Notes: generated by a model not told the origin, from the letters alone. A DNA stretch of 64,000 bases from Marsupella aquatica (GCA_973895155.1 OZ316896.1:6634001-6698000), one strand, 5' to 3'. Counted from the stretch's first letter, positions 1 to 10,329 are shown. A program made the numbers and translations.

Positions 1-324
1 AAAGTGCATGAACGTACTCATTGTTTCACGCTTTTTGCAGTTGACTTCCTTAACAATAGCCTACGGATCATCACTCCTGCCTTACCCCACTTAAAAAGAG
101 GCGTTACATGATATACTCATTCTAAACAGTATCGGCCACTTGTCCTTGTCATGATTGGTGAGTGACATCCTTTCCTTCCGCATCGATCTACCTCCCATGA
201 TGTCAACCGCCCAAGTTTTAAAGGTTTCCTGGTTGTTCTTTTTGTACGGTAATCTGTTCAGAGCGTGAGAATAGACACTGGCTCTGTGTTGTACAAGCAC
301 CTTTGCAAACTTTGGGGCTCCACG
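1..324. other. 5' flank of the ParB-methyltransferase locus, no supported gene
   Basis: I see no convincing coding exon here. Short open frames exist on both strands, but none carries a recognisable motif and each is broken within about 240 bases. The frame used by the downstream gene is open for its first ~36 codons and then meets a stop near 110, so an upstream exon cannot be excluded. A promoter could lie here, but I cannot point to one. Confidence 0.4.
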
Positions 325-3300
325 ATGCAACCTTCAAGCGCTCCAAGCTCTCCAAGAGGGTATACCACGGTTCCGGAGGGAGATCAGGGTCATTGCGAGA
401 GTACACAATCTTCATTCTCTGGGGCATTCTATTCGCGTCATGTTACAAGATCAAGCGGAGCGATTCCTTCGTCGAACACAACACTCCCGAGCCAGAAGCC
501 AAGAAGGGGCAGAATGGAGACTGATGGCATGACCGATTACGCTTTGGGAGAGGGCAACGAGGTAGGACTTGGAATGAATGAAGTCATCTCCAAACACATT
601 ATGTCGTTTGGGAAAGATTTCCGGGGTAATGAGAAGGAACCTCCACGGATTCCGCTTTGTCGCCTGGTCCACATGGAGGTTGTTCGGACGTTACAGAAGG
701 AGAGTGCATCAATTGAGAAATTGAAAGACTCATTCCGAAGTAGTGGATACAATCCCAGGATAGGAATGCGGTTTTTTGTACAACCGACCGATTCGGATGG
801 TGTGGAGAAAATCTGCACTGAAGAGATCAGGGGGAGTTGGGATCCAATTTGGGTTGCTGAGAACGAGAAGTTTGAGCTGGAGTGCGAGGCAGATCCTGCC
901 TTTATGATCTTGAAAGACAAAATGTTCTCAGTGTTCGACGGGAATCATCGACTTTACTCGTGGACGATGGTCACTAAGGAAAATCTTGACAACGTCAAGT
1001 ATCATCCCAGAGTTCTCTGCACAATTTTCAAGGGTGACAAAGCTTCACAAATTCAGATTGAGGCGGCTATGCACACTGTGAACCAGTACGTTTTTTTGCC
1101 CTAGCTTGTAATTAACGATTTCCGCAATACTTGTTGATTACATAAATATAGTGTTTATGGAGTGTTTATAAAATAATACAGTGTTTATAGGATAATTGAG
1201 TGTTTAAGTTAAGCTAGCGCCCGACGCTAATAATTGAAAACCTGACCTATTGCAGGTTAGGGCAGGCCGTTGTTGAACCGTCGTGGATCCTTGACGCAGA
1301 CAGAATCCGAAGGATTCTTTCTCACGATCTAGAGCACTACAAGTCTATCATTGACAGCGCCAATTATGCAAAGTTTGAGTATATCAAACAGAAGACTCGA
1401 AAACATTCTTGGTACACAAGAAAAATGCCTCTAGAAGCTCTAGTCTGTATTTTATGCGAAAACAAAATCAAAGCTTACACTAACCAGTTCAAGATGGACA
1501 TGGCACTGGCAGCAAGTCAAGGCAATCCTTGGTCGGCTGATGACATCACAAAGCGGCAATCGCTCATGTTGAAAGAATCTACTAAAGATTGGTCCACAAA
1601 AACGTCCAAAATCACTCCTCTTCTTAGTCCTGAGTTTGAAGATTTTCTAGGTACCTGTGCAGAGATGTATGTTTTGACAGAGAAAAACAAGCGAGAGAAA
1701 AAACCAGATTCGGTTGTTTGCACTATGGACCGTGCCAGACTCTTCACTGCAGTTTCGGCGCTTGATCCAAAATTGAGGTGTACATTGCTCGTTGCTCACT
1801 GTACTCCAGAGTTGAGAAAACAATTCTTCCACCCTTCGAGTGTGAACGATGATCCAGTGAAGCAATGGTGCCACACATGGCAAACATGGAATACCGTCGA
1901 GGGAATTGCAATTGGGATGCTACACTCGGCAATTTCCGCAACGATTGAAATGCTACCGGTTGATAGGCTTGCCCAGTCAGGGTGTGACTCGGTAGAAAAT
2001 CTGATTGAAGTAATTTCAAGTGAATTCCGAAGGTATGGGGATCTTGTGAAGGCAAAGTTCTTCAACACCTTGTGGCCATCAAAATACCCTGATAAAGAGG
2101 TATATACCGAGAAAAATCAGAAGAGGGCCAAGAGGTATTTGTATCGTTTCTACATTTGGATGGAAATTCATTCCCCGGATGCTCTTTGGTCGTATCCAGC
2201 CGCATTTCACAAGTGGATTATTGTAAAGGAGGGAGATCTTGTTTGTGACTTATACTCGATGTATCCTGCCGAGGGTAAACTACCCCCAAGGGAAATGTCC
2301 GATTGGGAAAGAATTCACTGCCCATGGTACCTTGACACAGACAAGTGGGATTCACCCTTTGATGAAGTGGAGAAGGATTGGTTTCTGAAACTTGCAAAGT
2401 CGTAGATCCTTCCCAACATTGTTTCTGAGATGAGGCAAGGTCTCCTTAGCGACATCGATAAATCTTCTACGGAGTTACAGACAATCTGTGAGACAGTAGT
2501 TGTCCATGTAGATAGGAGCCGCAAGCCACGAGGGAAAGTTAAAATAGACACTACAGTGCCAAGTGCCTCCACGCGATCCGGAAAGAAACGTAAGTTTTCA
2601 ATCTTTTATCAAATGTTTGCTAGCGCCTGGCGCTGCCATTCTTGTGATTCAATCTTCATCAGTGTTTGCTTGAAGGCCCTAATCCCACATTCTTTGCAAT
2701 ATGTCCATAGGTCAAAAGAAGTCAGATGTAGATGGCACAGATGATACGAAGGTTACTCCAGAAGCTTCAGAAGCAAATACTGGCGCTTTGCCAGATCCAC
2801 TTACACCAGTTAATTCTGGGAAATCGATTGTCCCAGTCGATGCGACGAGTACAAAAAAGAAAAGCAGAAGGACTCGAGATGCTGGACAATCAGAACGGGA
2901 TTCTCAAGCTGCCACTGGGCTCCAACGTGATGTTGGGGATTTTAAAGCCAAGTTGTCTCGTCATTGTTTCGTTGAGACCAGTGTCAGTGAACTTGTGGAC
3001 AGTGTGTTTAATAAGGAGGAGAAGCCAGAATGGGTAAATGATGCCGAAAAGTGGGGGAAAGACCTGATCAAATCTGGATGCCGGCTGAAAGGAGTGGTGA
3101 GGGGTGGGAAGCAAAGACCTTTTGGTGTTGACGCTGGTTTTATTTACTTGCCAACTGGACTAAAACCGACTTTGCTTGACAGAAAGGTCCCTAAATGGAA
3201 CGTCCCCGACTGTACCCTAGCCCGATCCTTTTTCCGGGCAATGGATCCTTTTTTGTCGGATGATAGAATTATTGCGATACTCCATACGGGGGAGTATGAT

Positions 3301-4190
3301 CAAATTTCGCAGGTCATCTCCGCTTGTCAAGAGTCCAAGAAATTCCAGTGTCATGGAGATTCCCCATGACGACATTGGGAACTAATTACGTGTCCAGGAG
3401 ATATTGTTCTGGATTGGGCTGTAGGTTCGGGGAGTACATTTGTTGCAGGTGATAATTGTGGTCGTTTTGTAATTGGACTCGAGAATAGGAAGGAGTTTGT
3501 GGAAACCGCTTCTAAGGTATTTCTGGATCTTCTTACTCCAAAAGAGTCTGAGCCCAAAGCCCCTCCAAAGTCTTCAATTTCAAAACAAAAGAGAGACAAA
3601 CTGAAGTCTGTTTTAAATTTTGATTCTGAAGATGAGGATGAGACAAAAGAGGGGGAAGAAGAGGAGGATCCTAACATTCCCAAAGTGTCCCTTACCGGAG
3701 AAGATCCAGGATCTAATGGAGGGAGTGACAGCGGAGACTCTTCTGAGTAAGAAGCTTCCGAGTAAGCTCTTAAGCAAACCCTTTTTGGGGGTTTTTTAGT
3801 AGATTACCTTATTCTCTCTTAGATTTCTCGTTGTTTTTTTCGTTTTTTAAAATATTCTTGGTGTTGACATAAACCCCTAAACTTCTCGTCCTCAGGTCAG
3901 ACTGGAATCTTCGCCGGCATTTCAAACTCAGAAGGAAAGTAGCTAGGCGATATATTAAAACTCCCGAGAAACCATTTGTACTACCTTCCTATGCTGAGAA
4001 TATTGCTAGACGAGCTGATAGTGTGCGGATCCTCCATTGGGAGCATAAAGGTTTGAGATTAAGGAGAGGGTCTGATAGAAAATTTATTCGTAGTCGATAT
4101 GTTGATGATATGGCCGAGAACGAATTTTTAGACATGGAGGCAGAATCCACCGACAGGTCCGAGTCAAGTGAATCAGAATTCTCAGATTGA
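325..4190 (+). pseudogene. ParB-like / DNA methyltransferase-like fusion gene, four exons, two in-frame stops
   Basis: Exon model: 325-1085, 1256-2589, 2711-3746, 3896-4190. The three introns (170, 121, 149 bp) are GT-AG and keep frame, giving about 1,141 codons. Exon 1 holds a ParB/sulfiredoxin-like domain with FDGNHRLYSW at 934-963. Exon 2 is about 440 residues I do not recognise. Exon 3 resembles the N6/N4 amino-methyltransferase fold: a strand-like stretch MDPFLSDDRIIAILHTG, then after the second stop GDIVLDWAVGSGSTFVAGDN and GRFVIGLENRKEF, matching the family AdoMet motif (usually DPFxGSGTT). The catalytic DPPY is not evident; DAGF near 3133-3144 is the best positional match. Exon 3 ends acidic; exon 4 opens with a basic NLS-like stretch and ends Ser/Glu-rich. 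Stops are TAG 2403-2405 and TGA 3367-3369; frame resumes after each. Start: first ATG of the open frame (325); 514 is an alternative. In bacteria ParB-methyltransferase fusions modify DNA; activity here is inferred, and this copy looks decayed. Confidence 0.7.
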
Positions 4191-6154
4191 TTTCCCTCGG
4201 ACGGGTATTTTGGGATTTATATACACTGAAGTTATACTAGCGCCGGGCGCTACTGTTATGTAACCTGTAAAAATCGTTTATTCAAATGTATTCGATACAT
4301 TGGATACTTTTTTGGTGTATCTTTATTCTATTATGTTCTCTATATTCGAATGTTTTTATGGTAGCGCCTGGTGCTACCATAATTTAATGTCCATGATCAT
4401 ATACCCGCATATTTTTCAATTTGGTTTTGTCCATTTTCAGGGTAGGTTTACTTCCTAAGACTGGACATTCCGATTGGTCGAAAACAATTGACCTGCAACT
4501 CCGTTTATTTTGTGTCTATTTCTCAATTGAATTATGCTAGCGCCTGGCGCTAGCAAAACATATTTCGGAAACATTGTCCGTTAAGTGTTTTCCACATGTC
4601 AGCGACAACTATTTTGTTTGTTCCTTCTGTTATTAACGTAAACATTTTAATACTCTAATATTAGCGTCGGGCGCTACTATAACTGTATGACGGTCAAGGC
4701 TATCTTACAATGATTCTCCCGTACGCTCTGGATGACGTCATTGGAAGTTTCAAGGTAATATTTTGTCCCGTTCTAAGTTCGTTCGGCCTGTCGCGACTCG
4801 CATGTGAGCTGATACCGGATTTTTCTCATACAAACGGTCACTTCACGTCACAACGGGACTTTGCATGCAAGAAACATTTCGGGATTCCAATAATGGTTTT
4901 GGTCGACCATTTTTGAATGGAGACGATGGTAAACATCGCAACTATCATGTGAGATGGGAGTGACCGTTCCATGTTGAACGGGTAGTTTGGGGACTTTGAG
5001 GGTGCAACGTCCAACCCCTCCCTCATTTCGGTGGGCGTATCCAGGTCGAATGGATTTGCTTATAATACTTGGGAGATTAAATCCCGACTGCCTTGTTTCG
5101 CTACTGCTTTATTGGTTTCTGTTTCCACTTTCGATAATCTTCGAGCTCTTTCGCTGACCGGGGTCGTATTGACAACTATATCTTTGAATCTGCCTAGAGG
5201 TGTCTTACCATGAATTACCCGAGGAGAATCTCCGTGGCCTCTTTTCAGAGACACACAACAATCATTTCAGAGGAGGGCTCGGTTCCAGAAACTGAGCAGC
5301 CTGAATGGTCGGAGACAACTGCTTTCTACAACCATTTTAGTCTCCCCCAAGACGAAGCCATTAGTCCTGGTGACAATCTGATCCCATGGCTGAGGGATTC
5401 TCCGCCTAGGAGATTTGCAGAGCGGTTTACGATTCACTGACCACCTCCTCCTTACAGTCCAACTCGGGAGGATGAGATGAGGAAACAGGAAGAACTTGGC
5501 CGTGTTGATTTCCAGAACACGACCATTCCTGGCGTGTTTCCCCAAACCGGTGATGAGCGAGTTCCGTCGATGGCGTTCGTGAGGAACCGTGAGCACGGTT
5601 TCGTTCCAGATAGAGCCCGATCTAATGCTGGAGTGAACGATAAATGTGGCTCATCGACCAATGAGCGAACTAGCGCCGGGCGCTAGTGTTGGTCGATAAG
5701 ACTATGGTGCCCATTGCGCTCAAGTTTTTCCAAATGTGATGAAGACTTCGTCGGGACTCGACCGGAATTTAGAAATCTTGTCGTTAGAGTAGCCATTTTG
5801 GTTATCGATTGTGTGGAGTTCGGTGAAGTGCCTACCACTAGTTTACTGTTTGGCCATTTTAAGCGAGAGGCATCGGAGCCGCGTTTCTTTTTGAAACTTT
5901 CATACCTTTCGTTTACGGTGTGGTTATGCGGATCACTTTTATCTTTTGTAAGCGCCTGGCGCTACCATCTTACTTAAAAAAATTGTATCGCAAGACTTTG
6001 TGGCTTTGGGGTGGCGTTCAATTATGCGAATTGGTTGGAGTCTGTTCTTTTGGATGTATAACCCTAAATGTTGGTCCGATGGTCCCTGTGGTTTCGTCAT
6101 ATTTATCACGTCGGCCTCCGTCTGACTGAGCGGTATAACTAGCGCCCGACGCTA
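1215..6154. repeat. Cluster of nine 15-bp palindromes, TAGCGCC-N-GGCGCTA type
   Basis: Copies read directly: 1215-1229 TAGCGCCCGACGCTA, 2621-2635 TAGCGCCTGGCGCTG, 4238-4252 TAGCGCCGGGCGCTA, 4362-4376 TAGCGCCTGGTGCTA, 4538-4552 TAGCGCCTGGCGCTA, 4662-4676 TAGCGTCGGGCGCTA, 5671-5685 TAGCGCCGGGCGCTA, 5950-5964 AAGCGCCTGGCGCTA and 6140-6154 TAGCGCCCGACGCTA. The copy at 4662 is the exact reverse complement of those at 1215 and 6140, so both orientations occur. Some have longer arms (ATGGTAGC...GCTACCAT at 4359-4379). The first is in intron 1 and the second in intron 2 of the ParB-methyltransferase gene; the rest are 3' of it. None is in an exon. Function unknown; they could be a protein-binding site, a hairpin or the core of small mobile elements. 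Confidence 0.9.
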
Positions 6155-6155
6155 G
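4191..6155. other. Palindrome-rich interval between the ParB-methyltransferase gene and the LTR-element ORFs
   Basis: About 2 kb with no gene I can identify. It holds seven of the nine TAGCGCC palindromes, several short open frames and one longer broken frame (separate entry). The palindromes at 4238, 4362, 4538 and 4662 are spaced 124, 176 and 124 bp apart, with no obvious similarity between the spacers. The recognisable LTR-element homology begins just after the last palindrome at 6140-6154. Confidence 0.6.
5210..5686 (+). pseudogene. Broken open frame of unknown function
   Basis: One reading frame runs from ATG 5210 to the stop at 5684-5686 with a single interruption, TGA at 5438-5440. 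Joined, it would be about 158 codons, hydrophilic, rich in Pro, Glu and Arg, including a PPPPYSPTRED stretch just after the stop. A palindrome copy (5671-5685) overlaps its last codons, which argues against a real C-terminus there. I recognise no domain. It may be an exon of a gene related to the upstream locus, part of an unknown repeat, or chance. Confidence 0.25.
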
Positions 6156-6506
6156 TATCTGCACAAGTCCATAGCCAAAGTCAACCCGTGCCGATACGAG
6201 ACCGAGCAAGCTTACAAGAGAGCCATTCGCTTAGCCGGCCGTAATCACTATAACGACAACTTTGACCTCCCATTTCAGAGTGAGCTTTGCCAAGTCGACA
6301 AAATCAGCGAGTACTTCTTTGTCGACGAGAAGTACGTTGGGTTCCAGGAAGCGCTTCTTTGGCTTCCAGACAAGGTTTACCATCTCCCGGGCACGATAGA
6401 CTTGCAGGCGCATCACTACAACCATATCCCCGCCCAGGTTCAAGCCTCCATAGAGTCAGTTTGGCCCTGCCCGAACAAGCAAAACTCCTATCTTAACATC
6501 ACTTGA
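6156..6506 (+). pseudogene. LTR-element accessory ORF, first part
   Basis: An open frame without its own ATG runs from about 6156 to TGA 6504-6506 (about 116 codons), with segments such as NPCRYETEQAYKRAIRLAGR and SEYFFVDEKYVGFQEALLWL. The same sequence recurs, more damaged, at about 62386-62640, where it follows a Ty3 integrase on the same strand. I therefore infer it belongs to the 3' accessory region of a Ty3-type LTR element. The 5' end of similarity lies a few bases after the palindrome at 6140-6154. I recognise no named domain. Confidence 0.5.
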
Positions 6507-6531
6507 CTTCCCCAGGGACTTCCTGAATCTA

Positions 6532-8687
6532 ATGGCGCCTCCCCCAGCTGCCACTGGCGCCCACCCATCCGTGTCCGCGCCAACACCGCCCCAGCCTCAG
6601 CCAAGCCGATCTCCACCACCGATTGCACCACCTCTCCGAGTGCGATCCGTGGTAAATGCGGTGAATATTAGCTTTGAAGACAAGGAGGCTCACCCTCCTC
6701 TGAACGGACGGCCGCGGGGTATGACTCAGCAGGCGCCAAGCAACCCGGTGCCACTCCAGCCAGCCCGAGGGGATAACACGGTGACTCTAGCGGCCCCGGC
6801 ACCAATACTCACGGCAGTACCACTACCGCCGCCCGACCGGGAGGATGGGGAGATGTCCCCCTCTTCTAGTCACCCCGGGAATCAGTCTCGAGGTAGAAAG
6901 AGAAAGGAACCCGTAGCTATATCTGGGTTGCCTTTAGCCATGGTTGCAGTGGCCAAGCTGACCATGCATCGCATGGGGGATAACGTTCACAAGAACATCC
7001 TCCACCCCAAGCATGCATGCTACCTAAAGACCCAAGGGTTTGAGCACCTCGCCTCTCTCCCTTGGAATGGAAGCAGGTACTACGGGCAGGATATGACGGA
7101 GTTCATTCAGAACTTTGACGAGGCCCGTCAACAAACCAGCGCACACGGGAGAGTGATGTGTCTCAATGAGGCACGTTTGAAGATGATTTTTGGCCTACTC
7201 GAGGGGATAAACCGGGTAGAGTCTCGGGCTCCTAGGGGCAAGGGAGCTAAATACCAGTCCTCTAGCTTCCCGACCGAGGGAGCAGTGGACAACGGATTCT
7301 TGATGAGGACGTGCGTCATCCCGGGGGTAGCAGAACGCCTGGAGTTCCAGCGGTATGCCCTTCACATGATGGAACCACGAGGTGAAATATCCGCCGCCCA
7401 GGTCATACAAGTAGAGAACTTTTGGCCTAGGAGGTGGGCGTCCTTCTTCATCAAGAAGTTCCACGAGGAGATGGAGCGAAGAAGGAAGACCTTATACCTT
7501 GGCGGAAAGGCGTACTTTGCGAGCCACATCAAGATCATCATCGAGTGGTACGTCCGTTTTGACCGCCGAAGCCTTCCCTGTAGCAACGAGACGGAATTGA
7601 CTCCGTCAAAGTGGGTGTTCCTGGCTTAGGAGAGGCGACCGCAGCCCAAGGCCCAAAACCTGGTTGTCGCAAGACCTGCTTCCCCGACCCCGCCACCAAC
7701 GGCTACCGCCCGGCCAAGCGTACCCATGGACGCAGTTATCGCGACCTTGGAAGCAATCAACCAGGTCAACGCAATCAAAGCCGGGCCGACTGAGGCCAGA
7801 CCCGAACCCGATACTACGGTGGCCAAGGAAATCCTGCCACCCCCACGGCTGTGCAGGAGAACCGACCAGTGGAACCAGCCCCTTTGACAGACTTACCTCA
7901 AGGGCTGGATGTTTCCACTCCTACTCCCGCGCGGGCTGGGGTCTGCCTGTGCCCAAATCTAGATGGGCATAGTCTGGACCACCCAGAACTCTTTGCGCCG
8001 GGCACATTTTTGAATGGGTTGTTGGGAGATTTCTCTCAAAAAATCGCACGGGATACCGGGGAATACATGGCACAAAAGGTGGCCTACTTCTTCAACCAGG
8101 AGTTGGTTGCAGCTATAAAGGCAGGACGTGCGCAAGCTGAGATGGCGCAGAGAATAGAGCGGTACCGGGTTGAGTTTGTCTACCTGAAGGACGAAGTGGC
8201 AGCCCTAGAGATTGAACTCCAGCAACTGCAACCTCAGGTAACGGCCACGGAGGATCAGGTTGTCAAGGTCAGGGCCCGGGCAGCCTTAGCAGAGCAGGCC
8301 AGGCTCGGAAAGGACTTCGAGATCGCATGGCTCCGAACCAAGATTGACGGTTTGAAGGGACAAGCCGTCATTTGGCAGAAAGATCTAGAGGAAGTTGACT
8401 CTTGGTCTCAGCGGAACGCAGCCGAGATAGACACCCTGAAGACGGAGGTGGCGTGGCTTCAAGGAGAAGCCACGAAGCAGGCCCAATTGGTGGACAAGCT
8501 GATGAGCGACGTCCAGCAATTGGAGGAGACATGCCAGGAGGCCGCAAAGGAGACGGACACAATGAAGCGTGAGAACAAATCTCTGCTGGACCAGGTCCAG
8601 CTACTCAAGCAGGATGCCGACAGGCTCAAGAGGCAACAGGATAGTCGCTCCTACTCAGGCGGCTCTGGCAATCGTGCCAGGCATTAG
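6532..8687 (+). pseudogene. LTR-element accessory ORF: proline-rich head, globular middle, coiled-coil tail
   Basis: ATG 6532 opens a frame reading MAPPPAATGAHPSVSAPTPP, then about 100 Pro-rich residues and a globular region of about 230 residues. TAG 7627-7629 interrupts it; the same frame stays open to about 7890. The tail then continues in another frame (7851-8687, 278 residues), a long heptad-like coiled coil rich in Glu, Gln, Lys and Leu from about 8100. So one stop and one frameshift break an ancestral protein of roughly 715 residues. Its beginning recurs at 62758-62960; its coiled-coil end recurs on the minus strand near 59760-59890. In each case an LTR-like sequence or Ty3 pol adjoins, so I infer an extra ORF between integrase and 3' LTR, as known in some plant Ty3 lineages. 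A Gag protein is the alternative. Confidence 0.55.
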
Positions 8688-8689
8688 CG

Positions 8690-9450
8690 GCGGAGTAGGA
8701 TTAAAATAGAGTTAGGAGTAGCTAAATCGGGCTATAGGAACAAGCGCCTGCCCTAGTTAAAGCGGTGCTGCCATACTGTCCAGCCTACGTAGATTAGAAT
8801 CTTCTAATAAGAAAAGTCATTTTCTGGCCTGACAACCAGCTTAGTTAGGATCTTAGTTAGTGAATATTTGGGCTTGAGGCCACTCCGGTCCTTGGCCCTT
8901 AGTATTTAGTGTACCCCTCGATAGAGGCAGGGGGTTTTTAGTCTCAAAGTTGGACATCCGTAGTATGTGCAGGGAGTCCCAACCTCTGTGAGTGAAAGAG
9001 TACCAAGGGGAGGGGGTAGGACTAAGCTTTCTGGGCGAGTGCGGAGCCGGGCTCCGTTGTAGTGTACACCCTCGGCCTTGGACCTGTTCATTCAAGAGCT
9101 TTCAGGTCAACTAAGTGTACGTGTATGTCCCCTATATAGTAAAATCCTTTCCCATTATTTCTTTTGTGTAAATCAAGATTGTATGCTTGTGCGTGTGCAT
9201 ATGTGTGAATCTCGTGTATGGATGCCAACGCTTGGCCAAACTCACTACCCGAGCCGTGCACGGGGTGCAACTTGCGGGTAAGTGGTTGCGAGCACGAGTT
9301 GAATGACCATATCATCAAATCTGGATTGAAGGCGGACAACACAAAGGCTTAGAAGCCCGTCAGCCGGGGTCGATCCCGCTATCAACTAAGGTACGTTTCG
9401 GCGGCGGAACACAAACCATACCTAGGAGGTGTCCGTAAGTAACAGTAGAC
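8690..9450 (+). mobile_element. 3' LTR-like sequence of the coiled-coil-ORF element (copy A)
   Basis: Directly follows the coiled-coil stop. The stretch with TAGAGGCAGGGGG near 8920-8940, the ATATAG box near 9132-9138, the TTTTGTGTAAATCAAGATTG block near 9163-9182 and the final GGCGGCGGAACACAAACCATACC near 9400-9422 recur in two other places: plus strand about 57.4-58.65 kb and minus strand about 59.56-58.9 kb. Shared order with TATA-like and terminal blocks is what LTR copies should show. Exact ends and target duplication were not determined. Confidence 0.55.
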
Positions 9451-9499
9451 GCACTTAGCGGTAGTTTACGTGAGTTAGGTGCATTCCGTGCTTTCCTCC

Positions 9500-10260
9500 C
9501 TGCCCAAACCCTCATATTTACAAAGGATGTGCCTGTCTAAGCCGAAGCCCGGGTTAAGGCCTAGGTTGACAACGTGACACATGGCGGAAGGAGAAGGGCC
9601 GTTGTAGGATGTGGACAGGGCAAGTGGCACTTTGTTGGCTTATATAGCTTAGATAGTATTAGGGGTCCAGATCCATCAGGTTTTTGGCTTAGTCAGGTTG
9701 AAATTTATTTTAGATTAATAAACAAGAATATCACGGTGGAAGGTCGTGATTGAGTGGTTAGGATTTCCGCGGTTCTTTGAGGTTACGCTGCAAGGATAAA
9801 AACCTGGGCAGCGTGGCTGGGAGGGGCTTTTTCTTAGTCAAGGCTTTAGTGTAAATCTGTATTGTTGTGAACACAGGAAGCTCTCGGCTAAATCTAGACC
9901 GCGGGGTATCAGTAAACCACAAGTTCCCATGGATTTCTGTGCAATTGTTTGAATTGAGTTGGCCTTGTTGCCTAGTTTGCAGACTCTTGCCAACCAAGGA
10001 GTTGTGTTGTGATATCCGCTGCTTGATCGATTTAAGTCAGATAAGGTGAAACTGTTGAGCAAAGTACGATGACATTGTCTTGATTGGAGACTGCCAAATC
10101 AAACTCTGAGAGAAAAGTGAGGTATTGAGAGTGTTAGTCGGTTAAAGTGTGGGTTGAGTCAGTCTGAAAAAGACCTTCAGCCGGCTTAAGAAATTAAGCC
10201 GTAGAGATACATTCCGGGGGCAGAATACAAATATACCCGACAAAGTCAAGGAGAAATTAG
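9500..10260 (+). mobile_element. Diverged LTR-like sequence (copy D)
   Basis: A TATA-like GGCTTATATAGCTTAG lies at about 9638-9653. About 550 bases further the sequence ends in CATTCCGGGGGCAGAATACA (near 10212), the same terminal block that closes copies A and B. Between these points I see no gene. It is probably an LTR or leader of a related family standing next to copy A; I could not define its boundaries. Confidence 0.35.
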
Positions 10261-10329
10261 GTGTCTCTGCAATGCACGATTCACAAGCCTAGTGACAGAA
10301 TCGGTCCAACAAGTGTGGATCAAAGGATA

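Noticed and set aside
1-427. Minus-strand frame with FKTWAVDIMGG resembling a Ty3 integrase stretch
   Set aside because: Only one short stretch is suggestive, no finger or catalytic residues are present, and it overlaps the start of the ParB-like ORF.
1215-6154. Palindromes as bacterial-type terminators or parS carried on contaminating DNA
   Set aside because: The surrounding gene has spliceosomal introns and plant transposons adjoin it; no T-tracts follow the palindromes consistently.
7128-7586. Minus-strand frames opposite the globular accessory ORF
   Set aside because: They are shadows; the plus-strand frame is conserved in design and in its copies, these are not.
9328-9350. T-arm-like CGGGGTCGATCCCG
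   Set aside because: The loop is too short and no cloverleaf can be drawn around it.
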